64,000 bases of DNA from Pirellulales bacterium (GTDB taxonomy: Bacteria; Planctomycetota; Planctomycetia; Pirellulales; JAEUIK01): positions 1 to 64,000 of the forward strand of contig JAIBBZ010000016.1 of the NCBI GenBank assembly GCA_019694435.1, read 5' to 3'. Below, piece after piece: positions 18,573 to 28,046 of this stretch; position 1 is the stretch's first letter; every line of letters starts with the position of its first letter. The position numbers and the translations under genes were made by a program. Under the pieces are notes generated by a model. That model worked only from the letters and a program-made list of their open reading frames with translations. It did not search any database and had not been told where the DNA came from.

Positions 18573-21500
18573 ATGCAGATCGAAACGCTTCGCCGCCTGT
18601 TAGACGATCCCGCGGCGGCCTCTTCTTGGTTGCAAGGTCTGGGGTTGGTCAACCCGGCCCGGGGTCAGCAGAGCCTGGTCCGCCTGGCCACCGGCGGGCT
18701 GACGCTCGACCTGTTGGCCGACTTGGCCGACCAGTTGGCAGAGCACCTGCCCGGGACGAGCGACCCGGACATGGCGCTGAACAATCTCGACCGCTTCTTC
18801 GCGGCGGCGCGCAATCCCTTGTCGCTAGGCACGCTGTTCGAGCGCGACCGCGAGGCGCTGCCGATCTTGCTGCAGTTGTTCTCGACCAGCCAGTACCTGA
18901 GCGACCTGCTGATCACCGATGCCGAGAGCTACGACCTGGTCCGGATGACGGCCGGGCAGCCGGTGTCGCGCGAGGTGCTGGTCGACGAGATCACCAGCGA
19001 AGTCGCCAGCCTGAGCGACGAGCGGCTGGTGATGGCCGCGCTGCGCCGCTTCAAGCGGCGCGAAACCTTGCGGATCAGCTACGGCGACATCATCCGCGAA
19101 CAGCCGCTGGCCACGGTGAGCGCGCAGATCTCGTACCTGGCCGACGCCCTGATCGAAGGCGCACTGGTCGCCGCGCGACGCAAGCTGGGCGAACGTCGTG
19201 GTACGCCCCGCCGGGCCGACCGGCAGCCGGCCCAGTTCGTCGTCCTGGCGCTGGGCAAGCTCGGCGGCGTCGAGCTCAACTATTCGAGCGACATCGACCT
19301 GGTGTTCCTCTACGACGAAGACGGCATGACCGATGGCCGGCAGCCGCAAACCAACCTGGAATACTTCGACCGGTTGATCCGCGCGCTGGTCAAGCTGCTC
19401 GCCGAAGTCACCGAGCTGGGCTACGTCTACCGAGTCGATCTGCGGCTGCGCCCGTTGGGCGAACGTGGGCCGACGGTTCAGAGCCTGGAAGCAGCCTGGC
19501 AGTATTACGACGTCCTGGGACGCACTTGGGAACGGCAGGCCTATGTCAAAGCCCGGCCGGTGGCTGGCGACCTGGAATTGGGCCAGCGGTTCTTGCGCCG
19601 GCTCGAGCCTTGGATTTATCGCCGTTACCTGGGGCTGGCCGACATCACGGGCATCAAGGCCCTCAAGCGGCGCATCGAGCGCCGTACCCTGCTCGAAGGC
19701 GTCGACGACCGCAACGTGAAGACGGGCCACGGTGGCATTCGCGATATCGAGTTCGTGATCCAATTTCTCCAGCTGCTCAACGGCGGCGACCTCGAGAATC
19801 TGCGCACCGGCAACACCTTGCTGGCGATCGCCGAGTTGGAAAAGGCCGGCTGCCTCACGCACCAGGAACGCTCGCTGTTGGAAAGCAATTACAGCTTTCT
19901 CCGCAAGATCGAGCACCGGCAGCAGATCATGTTCGATCTGCAGACGCATTTGTTGCCCGAGCAGCCCGAGGAGCTGCGCAAAGTGGCGATCCGCATGGGG
20001 TATGCCGATACGCCCGAGCGGACGGCGCTGGCGGCCTTCCTGGCCGACTTGCGCACCAAGACCGACGTCAATCGGCGGATGCTCGATCACCTGTTGCACC
20101 AGGCGTTTCCGGACGACGCGGCCACCGAGCCGGAGGTCGACCTGGTGCTCGACCCCGCGCCGCCGCTGGAGCGCATCGCCGAAGTGCTGGCGCGGCATCG
20201 CTTCCGCAACGTGCAGCAGGCCTACGACAACTTGATGGCCCTGAGCGAAGAGAAGGTGCGGTTCCTGTCGACGCGCCGCTGCCGGCATTTTCTGGCCGCC
20301 ATTGCGCCGGCCCTGCTCAAGGCGATCGCCGCCACGCCCGACCCCGACTCGACGCTCGTGAACCTGGTCCAGGTGTCCGACTCGCTGGGCGGCAAGGGCG
20401 TGCTTTGGGAGCTGTTCAGCTTCAACGAGCCCTCGCTGCGCTTGTATGTCGAGCTGTGCGCCTCGAGCCCGTACTTGTCGAGCATTCTCACCAGCAACCC
20501 GGGCATGATCGACGACCTGATGGACAGCCTGGTGCTGAACAAGCTGCCCGAACTGGCCGATCTGCGCGAGCTGCTCGATGAACTGTGCCGCGGGGCGGAG
20601 GATATCGAGCCGATCCTGCACAGCTTCAAGAATGCGCAGGTGCTGGCGGTGGGCGTGCGCGACATCCTGGGCAAGGAAGACATCAAGGCGACCAACGCCG
20701 CGCTGTCCGATATCGCCGAGGCCTGCCTCGAGCGGATCGCGCTCGACGAGTATCGCAAGCTGGTGGAAAAGCTGGGCGAACCGCTAGTGGGGTCGGGCGA
20801 AAGGGCGGGCATGCCCTGCGAGTTGATGATCGTGGCCCTCGGCAAGTTTGGCGGCCGCGAGATGACCTATCGCAGCGATCTGGACATCGTCTTCCTGTAC
20901 CAGGCCGACGGCCAGACGCACGCCTTGTCGCGCAGTCGCCGCAGCGAGACGACGACGAACAATCACTTTTTCAGCGAATTGGGCCAGCGGATCATCAAGG
21001 TCTCGAGCCAACTGGGCCCCTTTGGGCGGCTGTTCGAAGTCGACCCCCGGCTGCGGCCGACCGGTCGCAGTGGAGTGCTCGCCACGTCGCTGGCCGAATT
21101 CGAACGGTATTACGCCAACGGCGAGGCTCAGCTTTGGGAACGACAGGCGCTCTGCAAGGCACGCGTCGTCTTCGGCTCGCCGCACGCCGCCGCAGCAGCC
21201 TGGGCAGCGATCGGCCGCGCCGCCTACGAACATCCGTGGCAACATGAATGGGCCGCCGCCATTCGTGACATGCGCCGCCGCATCGAGCTCAACGCCAGCC
21301 GCACCAACCTCAAGCGCGGGCCGGGCGGACTGGTCGACGTCGAGTTCCTGGTGCAGATGCTGCAATTGCGCTACGGCGCCGACGAGCCGGCGATCCGCCA
21401 GCCGAACACGCTCGACGCCTTGGCCGCGCTGCACGCCGCGGGCCATATCGACCAGGCCGATCTGGAGTACCTGGCCGGTAGTTATCGCTTCTTGCGCACG

Positions 21501-21695
21501 CTCGAGGCGCGCTTGCGGCTGATGAATAGCGCCGCGCACCACGACGTGCCCGACGACCCGATCGAATTGGACAAGCTGGCCCGACCGTTGGGCTACTCGG
21601 CGGGGCAGGAGCTGCTGGCCGATTTCTGGAAGTACACCGAGCAAAACCGCCAGCGGTTCGAGCGGCTGCTGCTGTTGGCCGAAGCGGCCGTGTGA
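18573..21695 (+). CDS. glnE: Glutamine synthetase adenylyltransferase / adenylyl-removing enzyme
   Basis: GlnE adenylylates and deadenylylates glutamine synthetase according to nitrogen status, under P-II control. The protein (about 1040 residues) has two nucleotidyltransferase-fold halves, each with the catalytic signature: GKLGGVELNYSSDIDLVF near residue 240 and GKFGGREMTYRSDLDIVF near residue 760. Both Asp pairs are intact, so both activities are likely. ATG 18573 has GGAAG about 10 bases upstream; a GTG at 18549 would add 8 residues. A P-II gene lies 2.2 kb downstream on the other strand; glnA is not in the window. Confidence 0.95.
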   Translation: MQIETLRRLLDDPAAASSWLQGLGLVNPARGQQSLVRLATGGLTLDLLADLADQLAEHLPGTSDPDMALNNLDRFFAAARNPLSLGTLFERDREALPILLQLFSTSQYLSDLLITDAESYDLVRMTAGQPVSREVLVDEITSEVASLSDERLVMAALRRFKRRETLRISYGDIIREQPLATVSAQISYLADALIEGALVAARRKLGERRGTPRRADRQPAQFVVLALGKLGGVELNYSSDIDLVFLYDEDGMTDGRQPQTNLEYFDRLIRALVKLLAEVTELGYVYRVDLRLRPLGERGPTVQSLEAAWQYYDVLGRTWERQAYVKARPVAGDLELGQRFLRRLEPWIYRRYLGLADITGIKALKRRIERRTLLEGVDDRNVKTGHGGIRDIEFVIQFLQLLNGGDLENLRTGNTLLAIAELEKAGCLTHQERSLLESNYSFLRKIEHRQQIMFDLQTHLLPEQPEELRKVAIRMGYADTPERTALAAFLADLRTKTDVNRRMLDHLLHQAFPDDAATEPEVDLVLDPAPPLERIAEVLARHRFRNVQQAYDNLMALSEEKVRFLSTRRCRHFLAAIAPALLKAIAATPDPDSTLVNLVQVSDSLGGKGVLWELFSFNEPSLRLYVELCASSPYLSSILTSNPGMIDDLMDSLVLNKLPELADLRELLDELCRGAEDIEPILHSFKNAQVLAVGVRDILGKEDIKATNAALSDIAEACLERIALDEYRKLVEKLGEPLVGSGERAGMPCELMIVALGKFGGREMTYRSDLDIVFLYQADGQTHALSRSRRSETTTNNHFFSELGQRIIKVSSQLGPFGRLFEVDPRLRPTGRSGVLATSLAEFERYYANGEAQLWERQALCKARVVFGSPHAAAAAWAAIGRAAYEHPWQHEWAAAIRDMRRRIELNASRTNLKRGPGGLVDVEFLVQMLQLRYGADEPAIRQPNTLDALAALHAAGHIDQADLEYLAGSYRFLRTLEARLRLMNSAAHHDVPDDPIELDKLARPLGYSAGQELLADFWKYTEQNRQRFERLLLLAEAAV

Positions 21696-21728
21696 CCGGC
21701 CGCAGGCGCCTGGCGTGGCACGAAGAGC

Positions 21729-22814
21729 TTAATTCTTTTCGGGCGCGGCTTCCTTGTCGCCGGACGATTCTGTGCCGGGCGCCGCGGGGGCGTCGCCGGC
21801 GGGTTTCGACTCGCTTTCCGACTGCGTCTCGCCGGTGGCATCGGCCGGCTCGAACCTGGATTTCGTCTCGACGTTGATCTCCTGCTCGAACGCCTGGCCC
21901 ATGGTCTCTAAATCCATGTCGATGTGCTGGGTCAGCTCCGAGTGATCGATCCGCCCGGCCTGGCGGTCAAAGTAGATATAGCCCTTTTGCTCCTGTTCCG
22001 AGATCTTGACCTTGATCGGGAGTTTGGCCTGATCGTCCGGGTCGTAATCCATGGTGATCTCCACGGCCACCTTTTCGAGCTGGTGGCCGTCGATCTCGAC
22101 GGGCCCTTCGTAGCGAAACGTCGAAATCTCCGTTTGCCTGCCGAGGATGGGGTTGGCGATGGTACCTTCCTGTTTCCAGGTGTCGCCGACGGCGGGCATC
22201 GTTTCAGGCCAGATGAGCCAGCCGTTGCCGCTCATCTGCTTGAAGCCTTGGGCAAACGTCTCTTCGTTCAGCAGGTCGTTGAACTGCCCGCCACCGGGTA
22301 TGCTCCCCAACTGGCTGGCCAGGTTCTTGGCGGCGTCTTTCGGCAACTCGACGTCGAGGATGTTGCCGCGTGGATCGATGGTCAGGGTGTACTTCAACTC
22401 GGTGAAGGGGCGCAGCACCTTGGCCATCAACTGGGCCTGAGGATTTTCGGGCTCCTCCTTGTTGGCCGTGTCGAACTCCAGCGTCGCGATCGGGGCTACG
22501 AGCTTGAGCTGCATCCGAGTGATGCCCATTTCGCAACGCGCTGCCCCGTTGTCGAGCAGTTCTTTCACGTTGAACTGCAACTGCATGCTCATGGTGCCGT
22601 TGCTCTTGGACGAATTGTCGCCCACGATCGTCGCCGCCTCGAACTGCTGATCGACCTGCAGCATGAACTGTTCGCCGGCCGAAAACCGCCAGCGTATGGG
22701 CTCGTCGTCTGCCCGGGCGACCAGAGGCAGTCCCGCACATGACAGCAGCAATACGACGGCCTTCAGCAACGCAGTTGGTTGCCATGGCGTGAAGAATCGA
22801 GTGCGCCGATACAC
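21729..22814 (-). CDS. Exported DUF6263-like protein, paralogue A
   Basis: This 361-residue protein has a signal peptide (cut near VARAD) and the motif WRFSAGEQFMLQVDQQ, then a beta-rich body with DPRGNILDVELP, TFAQGFKQMSGNGWLIWPE and GYIYFDRQAGRID, and an acidic low-complexity tail of about 40 residues. The pattern resembles the planctomycete DUF6263 group; the assignment is from memory. The next gene upstream on the same strand is a clear paralogue with the same blocks. Function is unknown; an outer-envelope or periplasmic lipid- or ligand-binding beta structure is possible. Confidence 0.82.
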   Translation of the reverse strand: MYRRTRFFTPWQPTALLKAVVLLLSCAGLPLVARADDEPIRWRFSAGEQFMLQVDQQFEAATIVGDNSSKSNGTMSMQLQFNVKELLDNGAARCEMGITRMQLKLVAPIATLEFDTANKEEPENPQAQLMAKVLRPFTELKYTLTIDPRGNILDVELPKDAAKNLASQLGSIPGGGQFNDLLNEETFAQGFKQMSGNGWLIWPETMPAVGDTWKQEGTIANPILGRQTEISTFRYEGPVEIDGHQLEKVAVEITMDYDPDDQAKLPIKVKISEQEQKGYIYFDRQAGRIDHSELTQHIDMDLETMGQAFEQEINVETKSRFEPADATGETQSESESKPAGDAPAAPGTESSGDKEAAPEKN

Positions 22815-22906
22815 GGGAAGGTCTCCCTGGAAAATAGCCGGAAAATCACTGTCGCCAGTTTAGAGATTTTCCCACTGGCCGATAGGCTGCGGTCGCTGGC
22901 GGGGAA

Positions 22907-23854
22907 TTAAGGATTGCCCGGAGGGGCTGCCGGGCCGGCAGGTTTTGCCGGACGCACGATGAGCGCATTCTTTGTCGTCGCATCGAGTTGCTGCTTGACC
23001 GGACCGGCGGGGGACATCAGTTCCAGATCGAGGCTTTGACGCTGTTGGGCGCCGATCAGTCTGCCAGCCGTAAGGTCGAACGTGGCTTCGCCCTGGTGTT
23101 CTTGGCGCGTGACGCTTACGCCCGAGCTTTCGTTGAACGAGGTGCTGCCGGTGAACTTGATCCGCGCGATGCGTGCATCTTTCTGCATTTCGATGCCGGC
23201 CACCTCGTAGCGCGTCGTGAGCCGCTGCAGCAGACCGGTTTGCGCCTTGGCGACCAGCTTGTGTTCCCAGACCGAGTGGGCGCCGGGCGGATTCTCGGGA
23301 AACATCACCCAGCCGGGGCCGGAGAGCTGTTGGAAGCCGTCGGCAAACGTCTCGGGACGCAAGAGGCCGATCAACCGCTCGCGCCCGGGGACGTTCATCG
23401 CCACTTCGACCGTGTGCTCGGGCACGCGGATGTCGACGAAATTGCCGGCCGGTGTGATGCGGACGTTGATCACGACCGTGAAGAAGGGGGCATACAGCCG
23501 CGCCGCATTGCGGGCAGCAACGTTCTCTTCCGGTTTGCGCGAGTCGAAGGCCACGCGCCGTTGCGGGTTGGAGATTTCCAGGGCCAGGTATTCAAAACGC
23601 ATCTGCGCCGCCGCCACGCCCGAAGCGTCCACCTCGCGCACGTCGAAACAGATGCCGATCTCGCTGTGGTTGACCGTCTCGTAGCGCACCTTGTTTTTGT
23701 ACGAGGCGTTGCGCAATTCCTGATCGGTCGACCACAGCAGCGACTCGCCGGGCTGGAACCGCCACGCCAAGGTGTCGTCATCACCCGCGGCCCGCGGCGG
23801 CAGCAGCGCGCAAGCCAGTAGCAAACTCAGCGCGGACAGCCCGAATCGCTTCAC
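22907..23854 (-). CDS. Exported DUF6263-like protein, paralogue B
   Basis: The 315-residue protein has a signal peptide (LSLLLACALLPPRAAG) and the same ordered blocks as its neighbour: WRFQPGESLLWSTDQ, TPAGNFVDIRVP, TFADGFQQLSGPGWVMFPE and TFDLTAGRLIGA. It lacks the long acidic tail. The two genes are 92 bases apart in tandem, so an old duplication followed by divergence is likely. The P-II gene begins just upstream, with its stop 13 bases away, which points to one transcript. Confidence 0.82.
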   Translation of the reverse strand: MKRFGLSALSLLLACALLPPRAAGDDDTLAWRFQPGESLLWSTDQELRNASYKNKVRYETVNHSEIGICFDVREVDASGVAAAQMRFEYLALEISNPQRRVAFDSRKPEENVAARNAARLYAPFFTVVINVRITPAGNFVDIRVPEHTVEVAMNVPGRERLIGLLRPETFADGFQQLSGPGWVMFPENPPGAHSVWEHKLVAKAQTGLLQRLTTRYEVAGIEMQKDARIARIKFTGSTSFNESSGVSVTRQEHQGEATFDLTAGRLIGAQQRQSLDLELMSPAGPVKQQLDATTKNALIVRPAKPAGPAAPPGNP

Positions 23855-23867
23855 GGCACCGACCCCT

Positions 23868-24212
23868 TCATTTGGCCGGCCCCGAAGCGGCCTCGCTCAA
23901 GTCGATGGTCCGGGTACCGGCGGCGGTCGGCAGCACGAAGATCTTGCCGTCGCCCATGCGCCCGGTGCGGGCCACTTCGACGATGCGCCGGACGATCTCC
24001 TCGGTGCGGGCGTCGTCGACCCAGAGCGTGATTTCGACCTTGGGCAGGTAGGCCAGGGCATATTCGCTGCCCCGATACTGGTCGAGATAGTTCTTCTGCC
24101 GGCCGTAGCCCTTCACTTCGCGGACGCTGCAGGCCTCCAGGGGCGCACGGCGCAGCGCTTCGAGCACTTTCTCGACCAGGTACGGCTTAACGATCGCGAC
24201 GACTTGTTTCAA
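23868..24212 (-). CDS. glnB: P-II family nitrogen regulatory protein
   Basis: This 114-residue signalling protein senses 2-oxoglutarate and ATP/ADP and controls targets such as GlnE. The T-loop GYGRQKNYLDQYRGSEYALAYL carries Tyr51, the uridylylation site, at exactly the family position, and the B-loop TGRMGDGKIFV is intact. The C-terminal end (RTIDLSEAASGPAK) differs from the usual RIRTGE. The start is a TTG codon giving MKQVVAIVKPY, the expected N-terminus. No amtB is adjacent, so GlnB versus GlnK cannot be decided from context; glnE lies 2.2 kb away. Confidence 0.93.
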   Translation of the reverse strand: MKQVVAIVKPYLVEKVLEALRRAPLEACSVREVKGYGRQKNYLDQYRGSEYALAYLPKVEITLWVDDARTEEIVRRIVEVARTGRMGDGKIFVLPTAAGTRTIDLSEAASGPAK

Positions 24213-24402
24213 AGATCGCTATCCCTCGTGCGGGCGGCTGACAACCGCCGCGGCCCAGAACCCCGCGCCGGTGGTGGCTCCTACAATTGACACCGGCAGC
24301 CTGCACCGCACAAACTGCCCGCTGAACGGTCACGACCACCGCACCGGCAGCGGTTGATCCTGTCGCGGGCCGACGCTTGAGCATTCTTCGGGCCTACCGA
24401 TT

Positions 24403-24696
24403 ATGTCGAACACTCGATTATCTGCCAGCCGCACCCGTGTCGCAACCTGTGCAAACATCGGGCGGCTCTTGTTGTTGGCCGCGGTAACGCTCGTCGCAGG
24501 CTGCGGAAAAGCCGAATATGAGGAGAGGCTCAAGGCCACGGAAAATAAGCTGCGCGGGATTGCGCCTGCCGGTGGCGAACAGCCTGCCGGCGCCGCGCCG
24601 GCCGAAGGCGGCCAGCCTGCCGCGGCGGCCCCCGGTGCACCGGCACCGGCGACACCAGCGCCGGGGCAGCCCGCAGCCGCCCCGTCCCAGCCTTGA
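24403..24696 (+). CDS. Small Pro/Ala-rich lipoprotein
   Basis: This 97-residue protein has a lipobox LVAGC (Cys34), a short charged stretch (KAEYEERLKATENKLRG) and a tail almost wholly of Ala, Pro, Gly and Gln. It is probably anchored in a membrane by the lipid with a flexible arm. It is divergent from the P-II gene across a 190-base gap, in which TTGACA occurs near 24285 without a good -10. No family is recognised. Confidence 0.7.
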   Translation: MSNTRLSASRTRVATCANIGRLLLLAAVTLVAGCGKAEYEERLKATENKLRGIAPAGGEQPAGAAPAEGGQPAAAAPGAPAPATPAPGQPAAAPSQP

Positions 24697-24739
24697 TGCC
24701 GCGACGTTGACGACGACCGCCCGAGGAACCGGAACTGCC

Positions 24740-25006
24740 ATGGCCGAGTATTCGAAGCATCAACAGCAGATCGTCCGCAACTACTACAACAACCAAGAGA
24801 CCATTTCGCTCCAGAGGTTGGGCGAGCTGGTAACCGATCTGTACCTGGCCGAAGGCAAGCAGGCCGAACGCCTGTGGAAGAACGTCAACGCGACCTTGGG
24901 CAAGTTGAAGGTGCCGGCGACGCGGGTCGAGCACATCGAAAAGAAGCGCGACATTCAAATGCTAGCTCGCTTGCTGGAAGAGTTGCTCGCCAAGAAAGCC
25001 GGCTGA
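24740..25006 (+). CDS. Small conserved hypothetical protein (88 aa)
   Basis: The protein is helical and charged with no signal or membrane segment. It starts MAEYSKHQQQIVRNYYNN and ends in a Leu-rich helix (IQMLARLLEELLAKK). The in-frame upstream extension is Pro/Arg-rich shadow sequence, so ATG 24740 is chosen. Comparable small proteins are, from memory, widespread in planctomycetes without assigned function. It lies 43 bases after the lipoprotein and 195 bases before the ABC operon. Confidence 0.75.
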   Translation: MAEYSKHQQQIVRNYYNNQETISLQRLGELVTDLYLAEGKQAERLWKNVNATLGKLKVPATRVEHIEKKRDIQMLARLLEELLAKKAG

Positions 25007-25121
25007 GACAGCGAGTTCCCCCCCGGCCACTTGCCGCCCGGGAGCGAAAAACTCGCCGGTACGGCTCGAATTTCCGCCGTTTGATCCTGCCCGCAGGGTG
25101 CCCGACCACGCGCCAGAGTGA

Positions 25122-25127
25122 TAGAAT
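25122..25127 (+). promoter_or_regulatory. Extended -10 element before ABC operon
   Basis: TGATAGAAT (extended -10 TGn followed by TAGAAT) lies 75 bases before the ATG of the first ABC ATPase. TTGATC at 25081 is too distant to be its -35, so this would be an extended -10 promoter. Confidence 0.35.
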
Positions 25128-25201
25128 CGAGCGCTTGGTCGGCGGCCTTGCTCGTGTCTGCCCGCCGGATGCTAGTTCGCAGGATCCCGCGGTCAGCCGT
25201 C

Positions 25202-26218
25202 ATGCCGTTGGTCGACATTCGCAACGTCAGCCGCAGCTATGGCCACGTACATGCGTTGCGGGAACTCGACTTGTCGCTCGAGCCGGGCACGATCGGCCTG
25301 GTCGGCAACAACGGCGCCGGCAAATCAACGCTGCTGAAGATTCTCTTGGGTCTGCTCGAGCCCGACACCGGTTCCGGCACCATCCTGGGCTGCGATCTGC
25401 GCACCGGTTCGACCGACTTGCGGGCCCGAGTGGGTTACATGCCCGAGGCCGCGGCCACGGTGCCCGTGTTGCGCGGCGTGGAGTTTGTCACCCTGGCGGG
25501 CGACCTGTACGGCATGCCGCACCGCGATGCGCGGCGCCGGGCCCACGAAGTGCTCAATTACGTCGGCCTGGGCGAGCTGCGCTATCGCCAGTTGGAAGAA
25601 TACTCGACCGGCAATTTGCAGCGGCTCAAGCTGGCCGCAGCGCTGGTCCACGACCCGCAGTTACTGCTGCTCGACGAACCGACGAACGGCCTCGACCCGG
25701 CCGGGCGCGTGGCCATGCTGCGGCTGATCGAAGACCTGATCGCCGAGACGGGAAAGAGCGTGATCCTTTGCACGCACCTCCTGGGCGACGTCGAACGGCT
25801 GTGCCAGCAGATCGTCGTGTTGCACCAGGGGCGCGTCGTACGGGCCGGCACGATGGACGAGCTGCGCCAAGCGACCGGCAACCGTTACCACATTACCTGG
25901 GACGGCGGCGCCGGCGAGGCGTTTCTCGCGGCGTTGGCCGAGACCGGGCTCGAGGTCGCGCCCCCGTCGTCGGCGAACAAGGTCATGGTCACGATTCCGG
26001 CGGGGTTTTCCACGGCCGGCTTTTTCGACCTGGCCCGCCGGGCCGGCATCGTGATCGTCGAAATGGCGCAGGAAGAGGAAGATCTCGAGCAATTGTTCTA
26101 CCGCGTGACCGATCAAGACGCGCATGCCGCCGAGGTGGCCGCCGAGCACGGCGCCCTGACGCGGCCGGCCGCCGTCGAAAAGCATCCGGCCGTCGAGGAC
26201 CTGACGCATGGGGCTTGA
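25202..26218 (+). CDS. ABC transporter ATP-binding protein (ABC-2 type), first pair
   Basis: This 338-residue cytoplasmic ATPase drives the adjacent permease. Walker A is GNNGAGKST, the signature region is YSTGNLQRLKLAAAL (a variant of LSGGQ), Walker B is LLLLDEPTNGLDP and the H-loop His is in CTHLLGDVE. After the ATPase domain (about residue 230) comes a C-terminal domain of about 100 residues often seen in CcmA-type exporters. The start MPLVDIRNVSRSYG fits the family; an upstream ATG at 25118 does not. It overlaps the permease gene by 11 bases. Confidence 0.93.
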   Translation: MPLVDIRNVSRSYGHVHALRELDLSLEPGTIGLVGNNGAGKSTLLKILLGLLEPDTGSGTILGCDLRTGSTDLRARVGYMPEAAATVPVLRGVEFVTLAGDLYGMPHRDARRRAHEVLNYVGLGELRYRQLEEYSTGNLQRLKLAAALVHDPQLLLLDEPTNGLDPAGRVAMLRLIEDLIAETGKSVILCTHLLGDVERLCQQIVVLHQGRVVRAGTMDELRQATGNRYHITWDGGAGEAFLAALAETGLEVAPPSSANKVMVTIPAGFSTAGFFDLARRAGIVIVEMAQEEEDLEQLFYRVTDQDAHAAEVAAEHGALTRPAAVEKHPAVEDLTHGA

Positions 26219-27107
26219 CGTCGCGCATTATCACGGCTGGCACGGCAAGCTGCATTCGCCCTGGTGGAGCTGCCTGGCGATCATGCGCGTGGGCCTGTTG
26301 CAGGTCTTCCGTCGCAAGTCGTACTGGGTCGTGCTCGGGCTGGGGCTGCTGAATTTCATCCTCTACTGGGCCATTATCTACGCCGTCACGCAGTTCGAGA
26401 TCCCGCGCGATGCACAGGAAACGCTGCTGCGCGGCTTCGGCTTCAGTTCGCAGCCCAGCGGCGACGAGGAAAGCGGCTACATCCAGTTCATGCAGCGGCA
26501 AAGCATCGTGGTGATGATCTTGCTGGCGTTTTCCGGCAGCCTGCTGGTGGGCTCCGATTTTCGCCTGCGATCGCTGCCTTTCTACCTGTCGCGCCGGATC
26601 GATCGCCGGCACTACATCGTCGGCAAGCTGCTGGCCGTGAGTGCCATCGTGATGATCCTCACCGTGCTGCCGGCGCTGGTCCTGTTCGTCGAATACGGGT
26701 TGTTCACCTCGTCGACCAAGTACTGGATCGACAACTGGCGGATCCCCGTCTCGGTGGTCGTGTATGGCCTGGTGCTGTGCGTCGTGTTGAGCATTCTGAT
26801 CACGACGCTGTCGGCCTATCTGCAGCGCGTGGCCCCGATCGCGATCACCTGGTCGAGCGTGTTCGTGCTGTTCGGCAGCATCTCGCAGATGCTCGAGAAG
26901 GCCAGCGACCCGGAATACGCGCAATACTGGCGGCTGCTCGATCCGTGGCGCGACATGCGCGCCGTGGGCCGGCTGTGTTTCGGTTCGTTCAATGAGCAGA
27001 TCGACGTCAATTTCGCCTATTCGGCGCTGATCATCCTGACGGTGGTCTGCTCGATTTCGCTGTTGTTGCTCGTCCAACGGGTGCGGGCCGTGGATATCGT
27101 CGAATAA
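26208..27107 (+). CDS. ABC-2 type permease, first pair
   Basis: The 299-residue protein has about six membrane helices (near residues 38-60, 98-118, 140-163, 180-206, 212-230 and 265-290), typical of an ABC-2 permease. A motif after the second helix, GSDFRLRSLPFYLSRRIDR, matches the cytoplasmic loop common in these proteins. Its start overlaps the ATPase gene, implying translational coupling. The exported substrate is unknown. Confidence 0.85.
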   Translation: MGLDVAHYHGWHGKLHSPWWSCLAIMRVGLLQVFRRKSYWVVLGLGLLNFILYWAIIYAVTQFEIPRDAQETLLRGFGFSSQPSGDEESGYIQFMQRQSIVVMILLAFSGSLLVGSDFRLRSLPFYLSRRIDRRHYIVGKLLAVSAIVMILTVLPALVLFVEYGLFTSSTKYWIDNWRIPVSVVVYGLVLCVVLSILITTLSAYLQRVAPIAITWSSVFVLFGSISQMLEKASDPEYAQYWRLLDPWRDMRAVGRLCFGSFNEQIDVNFAYSALIILTVVCSISLLLLVQRVRAVDIVE

Positions 27108-27116
27108 CCCGCGCGG

Positions 27117-28046
27117 ATGTTGGGTGCGATGCTGCTGACCTTTGACCACGTCACGAAATTCTACGGCCCGGTGATCGGCGTCAACGACGTGTCGTGCCGG
27201 ATCGGGCCCGGCATCACGGGGCTGTTCGGCGCCAACGGCGCGGGCAAGTCGACGATGATGAAGCTGGCCAGCGGCCAGTTGCGCCCCACGCAGGGCCAGG
27301 TGCTGATCGGCGATCATCGCGCCTGGAGCGCGGCGGCCAAGTATGCCTTCGGTTTCAGCCCGGACATCAACAATTTCTACGAGGAGATGACCGGGCGCGA
27401 TTTCGTCTACACGATGACCCGGCTCTACGGCTATTCGCGCCGCGAGGCCCGCGAGCGGACCGAACGCTCGCTGGCCGAGGTGGGCATGACCGATCGCGCG
27501 AATCGGCGCATCGCCGGCTGCAGCCACGGCATGCGGCAACGCATCAAGCTCGCGCAGACCCTGGTGCACGATCCCGAGGTGCTGCTACTCGACGAACCGA
27601 TGAACGGCATCGATCCGGGCGGGCGGCGCGACTTTGGCCGGCTGCTCGTCAAGCAGGCCGAACTCGGCAAGACGATTCTGCTGTCGAGCCACATTCTCGT
27701 CGAGGTCGAGAGCCTGGCCGATTCGATCCTGATGTTGGCCCGGGGCCGGGTCATCGCCTCGGGCACCTTGGCCGAAGTGCGCAACCTGATCGACGATCAG
27801 CCGTTCACCGTGCAGATCGTCGCCGAGCCGCCGCGCAAGCTGGCGGCGCTGCTGGTGGGCGATCTCGAGGTGCGTTCGGTCGAAGTTCGCGGCGACGCCG
27901 TCACCGTGCGCACGCGCAACCCCCTGCAGTTCTTTGCCCGCCTGACCGACCTGGTGATCGAGCATCGGCTCGAAGTCCGCAAACTCCAGACGCTCGACAC
28001 CGGCGCCGATGCCGTGTTCGGCTACCTGGAACAGGGGGTGCAATGA
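27117..28046 (+). CDS. ABC transporter ATP-binding protein, second pair
   Basis: The 309-residue ATPase has Walker A GANGAGKST, signature region CSHGMRQRIKLAQTL, Walker B VLLLDEPMNGIDP and H-loop SSHILVEVE. It is related to the first ATPase but shorter at the C-terminus. Translation may start at ATG 27117 or at ATG 27129, four codons later, which gives the more typical MLLTFDHVTKFYG. It begins 9 bases after the first permease gene and overlaps the next by 4 bases (ATGA), so all four genes form one operon. Confidence 0.92.
   Translation: MLGAMLLTFDHVTKFYGPVIGVNDVSCRIGPGITGLFGANGAGKSTMMKLASGQLRPTQGQVLIGDHRAWSAAAKYAFGFSPDINNFYEEMTGRDFVYTMTRLYGYSRREARERTERSLAEVGMTDRANRRIAGCSHGMRQRIKLAQTLVHDPEVLLLDEPMNGIDPGGRRDFGRLLVKQAELGKTILLSSHILVEVESLADSILMLARGRVIASGTLAEVRNLIDDQPFTVQIVAEPPRKLAALLVGDLEVRSVEVRGDAVTVRTRNPLQFFARLTDLVIEHRLEVRKLQTLDTGADAVFGYLEQGVQ

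Noticed and set aside
24285-24313. TTGACA box upstream of the small lipoprotein
   Set aside because: The sequence 17 bases downstream does not resemble a -10 box.
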